A stretch of 64,000 bases of DNA. Origin: an uncultured Hungatella sp. (GTDB taxonomy: Bacteria; Bacillota; Clostridia; Lachnospirales; Lachnospiraceae). Below, one piece after another: positions 7,795 through 16,559 of this stretch (position 1 is its first letter; each line of letters starts with the position of its first letter). The position numbers and the translations under genes are program-made. The notes under the pieces were generated by a model that saw nothing but the letters and a program-made list of their open reading frames with translations, was not told the origin of the DNA and did no database searches. The stretch covers positions 1-64,000 of the forward strand of contig CATLBO010000002.1 of NCBI GenBank assembly GCA_949879025.1, in the 5' to 3' direction.

Positions 7795-9657
7795 ATGATG
7801 AAAACTATCCGAAAATGCCGCTTTAGCTTAATCCCTCTGTTTCTGGTCCTGTCCCTTCTATGCTCCTGTGCCCGCAGCTCCCCTGCGGAAACCTCTCCCT
7901 ATGAAACCTACAGGGCTTCCCAGGCAGATGATTCCCAGGAGCCGCCTGGTTCTCTTTCTTCGTCCCCAGACTCTCCGGAAGTACAGAAAGCACGTTCTGA
8001 TTTTGATCAGTTATGCGGCAAACTGTTTCATGACCAGCTGTCTGATAACTATTTGACTCTTCATTATACCCTTGCTGACCCTGCTGCATATGGCATCACA
8101 GACTGTAACCGGGATTTCGGGGATTTCTCACTGGATCTTCTCAAAGAATCCGGTGAAAGCCAAAAGGAAGATCAGGCGGCCCTGGAAGCCATTCCCTTTG
8201 ATCTTTTAACATCAGAGCAGCAGCTGACTTACAGAATTTTGGAAGATGCCTACAAAACCGAAGCGAAATTTCAGGGTCTTGAGCTTTACTATCAGCCTCT
8301 GGCTCCCACTGTCGGAATTCAGGCCCAGCTTCCTGTTCTGCTTGCCGAGTATATCTTCTATGCCAAACAGGATGTGGAAGACTATCTGGCTCTGCTGTCT
8401 TCCATTGACCAGTATTACGGACAGATACTGGAATTTGAAAAGGAAAAGGCAAAAGCCGGCCTTTTTATGACTGACACCTGTGTTGACACCATTATCAGCG
8501 ATTGTGACGCCTATTTAGCCGTGCCGGAAGAGAATTTTCTGGCTTCCACGTTTAATGAGCGTATTGACGCCATGTCAGGCCTTACAGACGAAGAGAAGGC
8601 TTCTTATAAAGCGGAAAACCTGGAGGTTCTGGCCAGTCATTTTGTTCCTGCCTATAAACTTCTCCTGGATGGCTTAAATGAGTTAAAGGGAACATGTACC
8701 AATGATAAAGGAATGTGTTATTATCCCCAGGGCAAACAATATTATGAGTACCTGGTTCATTCGTCCACCGGAACCACATATGAAACGATTGAAAAGCTTC
8801 ATGACGCCATCGAAAATCAGCTTAATTATGATCTGGCAGCCATGTCAAAGCTGCTTCTGGATCATCAGGAATTGGGACAGATGCTGGATGATTATCAGTT
8901 CTCCTATACTGAGCCGGAAGACATACTGGAACATTTAAGACAAGTGATCAGCGCCGATTTTCCGGAGCTGGAAGACTGCAGCTATACTACTAAATATGTG
9001 CCGTCGTCCCTGGAGCACACGTTAAGCCCGGCATTTTTTCTGGTTCCTCCCATGGATCGTTATAAAGACTGTGTTATCTACATTAACCAGGGGTCTGTCA
9101 GCATTTCCGGTGATCTTTATACGACGCTGGCCCATGAAGGCTATCCAGGACATCTTTATCAAAACGTATACTTTTTGAGCAATTGTGATTCTCCTTTAAG
9201 AAAAATCCTTAATTTCAGCAGTTACAGTGAGGGATGGGCCACCTACGTAGAAAACTATGCATATACCACTGACAACGGCCTGCCGCCGGAACTTGGCCGG
9301 CTTCTGGCACATAATGCCTCTGCTTCCCTGGCTCTTCACGCATTGCTGGATATTAATATCAATTACTTCGGCTGGGATAAAGAACAGGTTTCTTCTTACC
9401 TGTCCCAATATTATGATACCAGCGATGCCTCTGTTGTTGACCAGCTTTATGGCTATATGCTGGAATCCCCGGTAAACTATCTCAACTATTATGTAGGATA
9501 TCTGGAAATCCGCCGTATGAAAGAACAGGCAGAAAGAGTTTTAAAAGACAGATTTGACTTGAAAGAATTCAACCGTTTTATTTTGGATATAGGGCCAGCG
9601 CCGTTCACAGTAATAAAACCTTATTATGAGCAGTGGCTGGCAGGCTGTACAGAATGA
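7795..9657 (+). CDS. DUF885-family putative metallopeptidase lipoprotein
   Basis: A 620-residue exported protein. The N-terminus KCRFSLIPLFLVLSLLCSC is a lipoprotein signal with the lipid-accepting Cys near residue 25, followed by a Ser/Pro-rich linker. The rest matches the DUF885 family, which resembles gluzincin peptidases. The zinc motif is HEGYPGH (HExxxH-like, near residue 448), and the downstream SEGWATYVE near 482 supplies the distal Glu. It is probably a cell-surface carboxypeptidase-like enzyme; the substrate is unknown. It stands alone, divergent from metG, with GGAG 8 nt before the ATG, and ends at a strong terminator. Confidence 0.88.
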   Translation: MMKTIRKCRFSLIPLFLVLSLLCSCARSSPAETSPYETYRASQADDSQEPPGSLSSSPDSPEVQKARSDFDQLCGKLFHDQLSDNYLTLHYTLADPAAYGITDCNRDFGDFSLDLLKESGESQKEDQAALEAIPFDLLTSEQQLTYRILEDAYKTEAKFQGLELYYQPLAPTVGIQAQLPVLLAEYIFYAKQDVEDYLALLSSIDQYYGQILEFEKEKAKAGLFMTDTCVDTIISDCDAYLAVPEENFLASTFNERIDAMSGLTDEEKASYKAENLEVLASHFVPAYKLLLDGLNELKGTCTNDKGMCYYPQGKQYYEYLVHSSTGTTYETIEKLHDAIENQLNYDLAAMSKLLLDHQELGQMLDDYQFSYTEPEDILEHLRQVISADFPELEDCSYTTKYVPSSLEHTLSPAFFLVPPMDRYKDCVIYINQGSVSISGDLYTTLAHEGYPGHLYQNVYFLSNCDSPLRKILNFSSYSEGWATYVENYAYTTDNGLPPELGRLLAHNASASLALHALLDININYFGWDKEQVSSYLSQYYDTSDASVVDQLYGYMLESPVNYLNYYVGYLEIRRMKEQAERVLKDRFDLKEFNRFILDIGPAPFTVIKPYYEQWLAGCTE

Positions 9658-9670
9658 GTCTGAAAAATAG

Positions 9671-9701
9671 CGGCAGCATCGTCCCTTGCATGATGCTGCC
9701 G
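9671..9701 (+). terminator. Intrinsic terminator after the DUF885 gene
   Basis: CGGCAGCATC (9671-9680) pairs with GATGCTGCCG (9692-9701) around an 11-nt loop and is followed by TCATTTTTATTT. It lies between convergent genes. Confidence 0.85.
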
Positions 9702-9714
9702 TCATTTTTATTTG

Positions 9715-10347
9715 TTATGATTCTTCATAGTTTTCTGTAAATTCCAGATAGTCTCCATCACCCTGGGCAGTCTGTGCGCTTTCATAATTCTCCCCATTGA
9801 TCAGAAGCTTTAATTTGTCAAGCTCATAATTCTCAATAAAGGTATTGGCAATGGCATTCAGCATCATGGTTTCCTCAGCTGCTCCCCATTCAGGAACTTT
9901 GGACAGGTCAAGAGTTCCGATTCTCTCCCCGTCTTCTGCAGAGTCTACATCCATACCCGGGCCGATTTTTTCTCCGCCTTCAATTTCAAGCAGATTCACT
10001 ACTGTGTCTTCATCCAGCACTCCATTTTCAATCAGGCAGTCAACCAGGGTCTGTTCTGTAACACCCTCTAAGTCGATTCTCTGCCGCATCAGCTTTGTAG
10101 AATCACTGTTGGGAACAAAAATAAATGCCATCTCATAAATCGGAGCAGCTTCATCAGCCTCTCTCTTTATGGCAGCATTGCTTTCTGCTACCATCTCTGG
10201 GGTTATGCCATCAGGATTGCGCTGCGTGCTCTGCACCCCCTGGCCTCCCTTACCTTCAGCTTTTGTCTCCGATACATCAGTTGGCGTACATGCCGCCAGA
10301 GAAAATGCCATCATGACCCCTGCCAAACACATAATCAGTTTCTTCAT
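9715..10347 (-). CDS. GerMN-domain-like lipoprotein
   Basis: A 210-residue lipoprotein with signal MKKLIMCLAGVMMAFSLAAC (lipid Cys 20). The C-terminal half resembles the GerMN domain of spore germination/sporulation lipoproteins such as GerM: a short beta-alpha-beta pattern with IGTLDLSKVPEW, then EETMMLNAIANTFIENY and LDKLKLLINGENYES. GerM in Bacillus joins the SpoIIIA-SpoIIQ channel assembly; this role is not shown here. It follows the marR gene by 18 bp and is probably co-transcribed with it. The domain call rests on pattern only. Confidence 0.68.
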   Translation of the reverse strand: MKKLIMCLAGVMMAFSLAACTPTDVSETKAEGKGGQGVQSTQRNPDGITPEMVAESNAAIKREADEAAPIYEMAFIFVPNSDSTKLMRQRIDLEGVTEQTLVDCLIENGVLDEDTVVNLLEIEGGEKIGPGMDVDSAEDGERIGTLDLSKVPEWGAAEETMMLNAIANTFIENYELDKLKLLINGENYESAQTAQGDGDYLEFTENYEES

Positions 10348-10365
10348 AATTACAAATATCCTCCT

Positions 10366-10824
10366 TTAGTAATCTTGCCAGCTTCGAAACCATCGATTCA
10401 GCTTTGTCAAAGTCTTAATCAGCAGCTCCATCTCATCCTGACTTAGTTCTTTTGAAACACCGTCAATCATAGCGTGATGAAATCTGGCGTGATGCTCAAA
10501 CGCCTCTCTGCCCTTTTCCGATAAAGAAATATAGACTTCCCGGCGATCCATGGTTCCCCGCTGCCGAATCACATATCCTTTCTTTACCAGGCTGTTCATG
10601 GCTATGGTAAGTGTACCTACAGTGACAGACAGAAGACGGGCAATGGTTGACATGTTCTTAGGTTCCCCGGTTCCAATAGCTTCAATGACATGCATATCAT
10701 TATTGGTCAGATCCTTATATTCTTCCGTAATGATTGCTTTTTGCTCAATGTCCATAATATCACGGAACAGGTTAACCAGCACTTCATTCAACGTTTGGTA
10801 CGTATCCACGGTCTGTCCTTTCAT
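10366..10824 (-). CDS. MarR-family transcriptional regulator (FabT-like)
   Basis: A 152-residue winged-helix regulator. The wHTH runs from NMSTIARLLSVTVGTLTIAMNSLVKKGYV to RQRGTMDRREVYISLSEKG (the wing DRR motif), near residues 50-110. The N-terminus TLNEVLVNLFRDIMDIEQKA resembles the FabT subgroup, which controls fatty-acid synthesis in Firmicutes. The frame is open to 10914, but a perfect-spacing promoter lies at 10886-10914 and overlaps the upstream ATG candidate, so the start at 10822-10824 (MKGQTVDTYQ) is the likely one. No fab genes are next to it. Two direct repeats flank its promoter and may be its own operators. Confidence 0.88.
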   Translation of the reverse strand: MKGQTVDTYQTLNEVLVNLFRDIMDIEQKAIITEEYKDLTNNDMHVIEAIGTGEPKNMSTIARLLSVTVGTLTIAMNSLVKKGYVIRQRGTMDRREVYISLSEKGREAFEHHARFHHAMIDGVSKELSQDEMELLIKTLTKLNRWFRSWQDY

Positions 10825-10863
10825 CTGATGGTTCTTCAAAGCTTTCTTTCCACTATAATTACA

Positions 10864-10910
10864 CCCCAAACAGGCGTGCTTTCTCATTATACATGATTTC
10901 CCCAAACAGG
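10864..10910. promoter_or_regulatory. Direct repeats around the marR promoter, candidate operators
   Basis: The 11-mer CCCCAAACAGG occurs at 10864-10874 and again at 10900-10910, 36 bp apart. One copy lies in the spacer/-35 region and the other just downstream of the -10 box. Autoregulation by the MarR protein is inferred. Confidence 0.5.
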
Positions 10911-10914
10911 GCAA
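10886..10914 (-). promoter_or_regulatory. Promoter of the marR-gerMN unit
   Basis: Read leftward: TTGCCC (10914-10909), 17 bp, TATAAT (10891-10886). A perfect -10 box with ideal spacing, about 60 bp before the preferred MarR start. Confidence 0.7.
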
Positions 10915-10966
10915 CTGTTTATTCCTTAAAATCTCTTAACAAATTTAGGCGTTTTCTGGAAAAAAA

Positions 10967-11491
10967 TTATAAATATTGCCCCAATATAATACTCATGACA
11001 ATTCCTGTAAAGGTTGCCAGCAAGGCTCCTGGCAAGGTATATCTTGTCTTTTTTATTTTTACTGACATAAAATAAATACTGATGGTGTAAAATACAGTTT
11101 CTGTACAGCTAAGCATTATAGACGTAATCATCCCCAGATGCGAGTCCGGCCCGTACTGATTAAAAATATCCAAAGCCAGCCCTGTAGCCGCACTGGAGGA
11201 AAACAGCTTTATAAGCGCTATGGGAAGCAGTTGAGAGGGAAATCCCAGATTTTCTGTCCATTGTCCTAAAAAGCCGGCCAAAGCATCTAAAAACCCTGAT
11301 GCACGAAGAACCCCCACTCCTACCATAAGCCCCACCAGCGTAGGCATGATTCCTGCAACGGTTTTCGCCCCTTCTTTTGCCCCTTTTACAAAATCGTCAT
11401 ATACAGGGCGCTTCATCAGCAGGCCAAAACCTACGATGTAAAATATGGTTAGAGGAATCACATAGTCAGATATGTACAAAATTATTTTCAT
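10967..11491 (-). CDS. spmB: Spore maturation protein B (SpmB)
   Basis: A 174-residue integral membrane protein of the nucleoside-recognition/gate domain family. It has about five membrane segments, with VAGIMPTLVGLMVGVGVLR, the FSSSAATGLALDIF stretch and SCTETVFYTISIYF. SpmA and SpmB together promote dehydration of the spore core in Bacillus. The ATG at 11489-11491 follows a strong AAGGAGG; the longer frame to 11554 lacks one. spmA, usually adjacent, is not in this window. Confidence 0.9.
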   Translation of the reverse strand: MKIILYISDYVIPLTIFYIVGFGLLMKRPVYDDFVKGAKEGAKTVAGIMPTLVGLMVGVGVLRASGFLDALAGFLGQWTENLGFPSQLLPIALIKLFSSSAATGLALDIFNQYGPDSHLGMITSIMLSCTETVFYTISIYFMSVKIKKTRYTLPGALLATFTGIVMSIILGQYL

Positions 11492-11663
11492 GAAAAGGCG
11501 GCCTCCTTTTTTTCGGTTCATTGCGTCTTGGATCTTTCTGTGATCCAGTGGCAATCATCACTTTATAAAATATAACACTTTCTTCAAATTTATTACGCTT
11601 CCCCCTTCCCAACTGCTTGGCTTTTATGTAAAATAAACCTTGTCTATAAGGAGGTTGTGAAAC

Positions 11664-12023
11664 ATGAGCTTATTATTTCTTCAATACCCGGCCTGTTCTA
11701 CCTGCCGAAAGGCAAAGTCCTGGCTGGATCAAAACAGCAAAGAGTATACAGAACGTCATATGAAAGAGCAGAATCCATCTGCAGATGAATTAAAAGTCTG
11801 GCATAAGAAAAGCGGGCTTCCGCTGAAAAAATTTTTCAATACCAGCGGAATGCGCTATAAGGAACTGAAATTAAAGGATAAACTGCCTTCCATGAGTGAA
11901 GAAGAGCAAATAAATCTTCTGGCATCTGACGGTATGCTGGTAAAAAGGCCTTTGCTGATCGGGGATGATTTTGTTCTTGCAGGATTTAAGGAGGATCAAT
12001 GGAAGGAGGCGCTTAAATTATGA
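11664..12023 (+). CDS. ArsC/Spx-family thioredoxin-fold protein
   Basis: A 119-residue ArsC-like protein with the CxxC motif near the N-terminus (YPACSTCRKAKSWL, Cys 11 and 14) and the family tail VKRPLLIGDDFVLAGFKEDQW. Members include glutaredoxin-type arsenate reductases and the Spx/MgsR transcription factors. The Spx Arg/RNA-polymerase-binding context is not evident, so YffB-like reductase is the better reading. No arsenic genes are nearby. It overlaps the next gene by 4 bp (ATGA), which suggests a redox role tied to the siroheme enzyme. Confidence 0.85.
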   Translation: MSLLFLQYPACSTCRKAKSWLDQNSKEYTERHMKEQNPSADELKVWHKKSGLPLKKFFNTSGMRYKELKLKDKLPSMSEEEQINLLASDGMLVKRPLLIGDDFVLAGFKEDQWKEALKL

Positions 12024-13573
12024 ATCAGACAGCAATAACTCCCGAAATATGGAAGCCGGATCTGAAAGAGTTCAGGGAAAAAACGAAAGCATTTTATGCA
12101 GGCGAAATGGATAAGGGGGCTTATAAAAGTTTCTCCGGCTATTACGGCAGCTACGCCCAAAAAGGCGGCAAAGCCAATATGCTGCGGCTGCGCATGCCTG
12201 GCGGAGTGGTGACAAAAGAAAAACTGGACTTTACTGCCCGCATGATTAAAAAATACCAGATTCCGCGGGTGCATTTTACCACCTGTCAGACCATCCAGCT
12301 CCACGATCTGGGGGCTGATTCTGCAGGAAGTATTATGGAGGAGGCATTGGAGGCAGGAATCGTAACTCTGGGCGGCGGCGGCGATTATCCCCGCAATGTT
12401 ATGTGTTCTCCCCTTTCCGGCGTGGAAAATGACGAGTATTTTGACGTGCTGCCCTGGGCCCTGGCTGCCGGAGATTATCTTCTGACGTTTATCAAGGCGG
12501 AAAAAATGCCCCGAAAGCTGAAAGTAGGCTTCTCCAACTCCAAGAGAAATCTGACTCATGCCACCTACCGGGATCTGGGATTTGCCGCACAGCCTGACGG
12601 AACCTTTGACGTGTACAGCGCAGGTGGGTTGGGAAGTAATCCGAAATTTGGCGTCAAGGTGGCAAAATCCGTGGCTCCTGAAAAAATCCTGTACTATATT
12701 AAAGCCATGTGGCTGACCTTCCGGGCTTATGGCAATTACCAAAGCCGTGCAAAGGCCCGCACCCGCTATATGCAGGACGCCCTTGGGGGACCGGAAAATT
12801 ACAAGAAAGCATTTGAGGAAAAGCTTAAGGAAGTGGTGGACTCCGGAGAGGATCTGACCATTGCCCCCAAAGCTGCTCCCCCCGCAAAAAAAGGAGATGG
12901 GAGTGTCATTGACCATCCCAGAGCCCTGCCCCAGAAGCAGCCAGGGCTTTATACTGTAGTATGGCATCCCATCGGCGGCATGGCTGACCCAGATACCATG
13001 TGTGCTTTAAGCAGTATGCTGGCTCCTGTAGCAGATGCCCAGCTCCGCCTGGCTCCTGACGAATCTGCTTATATTGTAAACCTGACCGGTTCTGAAGCCA
13101 AAGCTGTTCTGGAACTGACAAAAGACAGCGCCAATACGTTATTTGAAACTTCTGTCAGCTGTATCGGAGCCTCTACATGCCAGCAAGGGCTTCGGGATTC
13201 CCAATCACTTCTCTCTGCATGTGTTGATGCCGTGCGCAAAGCAGGGATTCCGAACGGAGCCCTGCCCCAGATCCATATCTCCGGATGTCCTTCTTCCTGC
13301 GGAACCCATCAGACTGGTTCCATCGGTTTCAGAGGCGGAGCAAAAAAAGTGGACGGGGTTATGGAACCTGCCTTTTCTCTGTTTGTCAATGGCAATGAGC
13401 GCCAGGGATGTGAGGCTATGGGAAGGGAAGCAGGCGTCATTCTGCAGTCCGCTATCCCTGCATTTCTTGTTAAATTGGGAAATACTGTGGCAGACAGCGG
13501 AATGGATTATGAAAAATGGAATGAGATAAGTCCCCATTTGATTGATGAGATTGCAAAAGAATTTCTCGTGTAG
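12020..13573 (+). CDS. Siroheme/[4Fe-4S] nitrite- or sulfite-reductase-like protein
   Basis: A 517-residue protein with the duplicated ferredoxin-like plus siroheme domain layout of the NirA/CysI superfamily. The N-terminal half carries ANMLRLRMPGGVVTKEKL and IPRVHFTTCQTIQLHDL. The cluster/siroheme cysteines are C-x5-C (CIGASTC, near residue 383) and C-x3-C (CPSSC, near 424), as needed for a coupled [4Fe-4S]-siroheme. It would reduce nitrite to ammonia or sulfite to sulfide with ferredoxin-type electrons. It is translationally coupled to the ArsC-like gene. No electron-donor or siroheme-synthesis gene is adjacent, so the substrate cannot be chosen from context. Confidence 0.88.
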   Translation: MNQTAITPEIWKPDLKEFREKTKAFYAGEMDKGAYKSFSGYYGSYAQKGGKANMLRLRMPGGVVTKEKLDFTARMIKKYQIPRVHFTTCQTIQLHDLGADSAGSIMEEALEAGIVTLGGGGDYPRNVMCSPLSGVENDEYFDVLPWALAAGDYLLTFIKAEKMPRKLKVGFSNSKRNLTHATYRDLGFAAQPDGTFDVYSAGGLGSNPKFGVKVAKSVAPEKILYYIKAMWLTFRAYGNYQSRAKARTRYMQDALGGPENYKKAFEEKLKEVVDSGEDLTIAPKAAPPAKKGDGSVIDHPRALPQKQPGLYTVVWHPIGGMADPDTMCALSSMLAPVADAQLRLAPDESAYIVNLTGSEAKAVLELTKDSANTLFETSVSCIGASTCQQGLRDSQSLLSACVDAVRKAGIPNGALPQIHISGCPSSCGTHQTGSIGFRGGAKKVDGVMEPAFSLFVNGNERQGCEAMGREAGVILQSAIPAFLVKLGNTVADSGMDYEKWNEISPHLIDEIAKEFLV

Positions 13574-13608
13574 CCAGAATCTCAATAATACTTTGTTCCA
13601 GGAAATAT

Positions 13609-13654
13609 ATGGGCTGCTGTCATGAGGCTTTTTATCCTCAATACAGCAGCCCAT
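13609..13654. terminator. Hairpin between convergent siroheme-reductase and ddl genes
   Basis: ATGGGCTGCTGT (13609-13620) pairs perfectly with ACAGCAGCCCAT (13643-13654). A nested TGAGG/CCTCA stem lies in the loop. U-tails are weak on both sides, so it is a probable bidirectional terminator. Confidence 0.65.
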
Positions 13655-13672
13655 AAAACTATGCAGACAGTC

Positions 13673-14851
13673 TTACCTCTTTACGCCCTTGGCCCCGGAA
13701 AGCGTCTGCTGATTCAAAATATTCGTATCAAAGGTAAAGGTAAGGCTTTTCTCCTCCCTCTCTCTCTTCATAGCCAGCTGAATCATCCTGTCCAGCAGTT
13801 CCGGATATTTTATGCCTACAGGCTCCCACAGATAAAAAGCCAGAGAGCCAGGTATGGTATTAATCTCATTTAGATACAATCTGTCCGTATCCCTGTCAAT
13901 CATAAAATCAATTCTTGAAACTCCGTTGCATCCCAGACACTGGAACGCTTTTATTGCCATGTTTTGGATCTCTTCCCGTTTTTCTGCCGAAAGCTCCGCC
14001 GGAATCTTTCTGGATACGCTGGCCATTCCTTTAGAGCCTCCTTTGGCATTGTTCAGATATTTATCCTCATAGCTTAAGATATCATCTGAATGGAGAGGTT
14101 CTTCGCATTCTGAAGCAATGGCTTCATTCTCGTCTCCAAGTACGGCACAGTTAATCTCCTGAAGATTCACAATTGCAGGTTCTACAAGTATCCTTGAAGC
14201 ATAGGCGTAGGCATCGTCTATGGATTTCTCCAGTTCCGTTTTGTTCTTTGCCACGCTGATGCCTACGCTGGAGCCAAGATTTACCGGCTTAATGATAACC
14301 GGATAGCTGAATTTCTTTTCTACTGTTGCGATTATGCCAGCCACATCCCTGTAATCTGATGTTTTAAAGAGAATACAGTCTAAAACGGGAACCCCGTTTT
14401 CTTTCAAAACTGTTTTTGTATAATATTTGTCCATTCCCAAAGCGGCAGCGGTCACATCGCAGCCTACAAAGGGAAGTCCCAGTGTTTTTAAATAGCCCTG
14501 GAGGGCTCCGTCTTCCTCATTAGTTCCGTGGACAATGGGAAATGCAATATCCACAGCAATGGCGTTATTTTTCCCAAATCTTTTCATAGGGACAGGCACC
14601 AAGGATACTTGCCCGTTTTCTCTGAAAAACATAACTTTCTGGGATTTTTTCAAAAGTTCCGGGATATTTTTGTAAGCTTCAATATCGCCAGCCTTTTCCC
14701 CTGTGTACATATCACCGTCTTTTGTAATATATACCGGAATAACCTCATATTTCTCCTTATCCATGCTCATAATAGCCTGGATGGCTGAGATAATGGAAAC
14801 CTCATGTTCTACGCTCTTTCCTCCAAAAAGTACTCCTACTTTTGTCTTCAT
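13673..14851 (-). CDS. ddl: D-alanine--D-alanine ligase
   Basis: This ATP-grasp enzyme joins two D-Ala for peptidoglycan precursors. Motifs: VGVLFGGKSVEHEVSIIS at the N-terminus, FPIVHGTNEEDGALQG near 104, YPVIIKPVNLGSSVGIS near 190 and RLYLNEINTIPGSLAFYLWE near 329. At 392 residues it is longer than typical DdlB (~305) and closer to the DdlA/Van group, with a C-terminal extension of about 35 residues. The ATG follows AGAGGAG. It lies 95 bp after a membrane Mur ligase in the same direction. Specificity for D-Ala rather than D-Ser or D-lactate cannot be settled by eye. Confidence 0.92.
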   Translation of the reverse strand: MKTKVGVLFGGKSVEHEVSIISAIQAIMSMDKEKYEVIPVYITKDGDMYTGEKAGDIEAYKNIPELLKKSQKVMFFRENGQVSLVPVPMKRFGKNNAIAVDIAFPIVHGTNEEDGALQGYLKTLGLPFVGCDVTAAALGMDKYYTKTVLKENGVPVLDCILFKTSDYRDVAGIIATVEKKFSYPVIIKPVNLGSSVGISVAKNKTELEKSIDDAYAYASRILVEPAIVNLQEINCAVLGDENEAIASECEEPLHSDDILSYEDKYLNNAKGGSKGMASVSRKIPAELSAEKREEIQNMAIKAFQCLGCNGVSRIDFMIDRDTDRLYLNEINTIPGSLAFYLWEPVGIKYPELLDRMIQLAMKREREEKSLTFTFDTNILNQQTLSGAKGVKR

Positions 14852-14946
14852 AGTCTCAAATCTCCTCTCACTTTCCTAAATTCCGGCATATCAAAACGCA
14901 AAACTTGCCCGAGGCTTTTGTCAGCTTCGTTTTTTTCACGTTTTTC

Positions 14947-16551
14947 TCAATAATTATCCGGCAAATCGTTTTCCAGCAGAATATATTTATGTTCCTGTTC
15001 TTTTATGGCATAAGCCCAAGTTAAAGCCTCCTCCAGTTTTTCCACTGTCTTGCATTTATCCATGGAAAATCCGGAATCCTGTATCCCCTTGCGAATGGGC
15101 TCTGTGTGTTTTTTTCCTACCAGGGCAATATAGTCGCAGCAAGCAGCGGCATAGGTGCCCAACTCATAATTATACCGCTCTTCTTCCGCACCCAGTTCTA
15201 CCATGCCAGGGGTAATTAGAATCCTCACCCCATCAAACATGGCCAGGGTTTCCACTGCCGCCCTGGAGCCGGCAGGATTGGAATTGAAGGCATCATCAAT
15301 GATAGTAACCGGGCCTTTATCCAGTATCTTCATGCGGTGTTCCACAGACTGGATGCGGCGCACAGGAATTTTTAAGTCTTTCAAGGCAATGCCCAGTTTG
15401 TGGGACACTGCTATAGCTCCCACAACATTGGCCACATTGTGCGCCCCAATAAGACGCATCTGAAACTGCTGCGTTTCGCCGTCAGGAGCAGTGACTTTAA
15501 ACTCTGTCCCAAGCTGGGACAGCCTAATGTCAGAAGCACGGTAACCATTGCAGGATTCCAGTGATTCTGGAACTTTGCCTGTACCAAAGTCTGCGCCGTA
15601 AAAAATCCTGTTGCCATACATCTGGCCTTTTTCCTTTATATGGTCATTTATATAGGAATTGTCTCCGTTTAAGAACAGCATTCCGTCTTTCGGCAGCGCA
15701 TCGGCCAGCTCAAATTTGGTGGATTTTATGTTCTCCATATTGAAAAAGGTTTCCAGATGCTGAGGGCCGATGGAGGTAATGATTCCATGGTTTGGATGTA
15801 CGATGTCGCATATTTCTTTTATGTCACCCACATGACGGGCCCCCATTTCGCAAATAAAAATTTCATCAGTGGGTTTTAAGGAGCCTCTTATGGTCTTGAC
15901 CACACCCATAGGGGTATTATAGCTGGCCGGGGTCATCAACACGTTAAATCTGCTTTGCAGAAGGGTATTAAGAAAATACTTAACACTGGTTTTCCCGTAA
16001 CTTCCGGTTATGCCGATAACGGTCAGACGATCATTCTCTTTCAGAAGCCTTTTTGCATCATTAATATAATGTTGATTAATTCCCTTTTCAACAGGGCTGT
16101 TAATCACATTGGCAGGTAAAAGAACAAACCCCTGGATGCACATAACAATGCCGCTGTAAATCCATAATCCCTGGATATTTCCTATCAGATACAGAACAGG
16201 CAGCAAAATAAGGCTCAGACATATGTCTGTAGCTATAAGCCTTTTTACCCGGTTGGTATATACAAGCTTTTTCTTAGTATTGTTTAATCTTAAAGTCCGG
16301 TAATACCATATAACCAGAAGGGTACAGGCCCCACAAAGGCCTGCCGTAAACGGATTCGGAAAAAGACCTGCCAGAATACTTGCAAAAAGGCCTGCATAAA
16401 GCAGTCTCTGTTTTCTTTCATTTTTCTTCAGCCAGACTGCATGTTCCTGATTTTTATAGCCATTAAGCTGAAACATATGCATGTTGTAACACATGGCGAA
16501 AAAACTGGCCACTAAGCTCAGTATTATCTCTGCTGCCAATATAATCTTCAT
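14947..16551 (-). CDS. MurF-type Mur ligase with N-terminal membrane domain
   Basis: A 534-residue protein. Residues 1-155 hold about four membrane segments (KIILAAEIILSLVASFFAM, a pair near 50-85, LIATDICLSLILLPVLYLIG, GLWIYSGIVMCIQGFVLL). The rest is a Mur ligase: P-loop VIGITGSYGKTSVKYFL near 178, FICEMGARHVGDIKEICDI near 229, the ADP-side VTIIDDAFNSNPAGSRAAVE near 408 and ITPGMVELGAEEERYN. It resembles MurF, which adds D-Ala-D-Ala to UDP-MurNAc-tripeptide, but canonical MurF is cytosolic and lacks the membrane part. It starts 8 bp after the hydrolase gene, with its ribosome binding site inside that gene. Confidence 0.85.
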   Translation of the reverse strand: MKIILAAEIILSLVASFFAMCYNMHMFQLNGYKNQEHAVWLKKNERKQRLLYAGLFASILAGLFPNPFTAGLCGACTLLVIWYYRTLRLNNTKKKLVYTNRVKRLIATDICLSLILLPVLYLIGNIQGLWIYSGIVMCIQGFVLLPANVINSPVEKGINQHYINDAKRLLKENDRLTVIGITGSYGKTSVKYFLNTLLQSRFNVLMTPASYNTPMGVVKTIRGSLKPTDEIFICEMGARHVGDIKEICDIVHPNHGIITSIGPQHLETFFNMENIKSTKFELADALPKDGMLFLNGDNSYINDHIKEKGQMYGNRIFYGADFGTGKVPESLESCNGYRASDIRLSQLGTEFKVTAPDGETQQFQMRLIGAHNVANVVGAIAVSHKLGIALKDLKIPVRRIQSVEHRMKILDKGPVTIIDDAFNSNPAGSRAAVETLAMFDGVRILITPGMVELGAEEERYNYELGTYAAACCDYIALVGKKHTEPIRKGIQDSGFSMDKCKTVEKLEEALTWAYAIKEQEHKYILLENDLPDNY

Positions 16552-16559
16552 ATTCTGAA

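Noticed and set aside
11996..12967. Long leftward ORF of 323 codons
   Set aside because: It lies antisense to the siroheme reductase gene with its full motif set; no ribosome binding site or family features.
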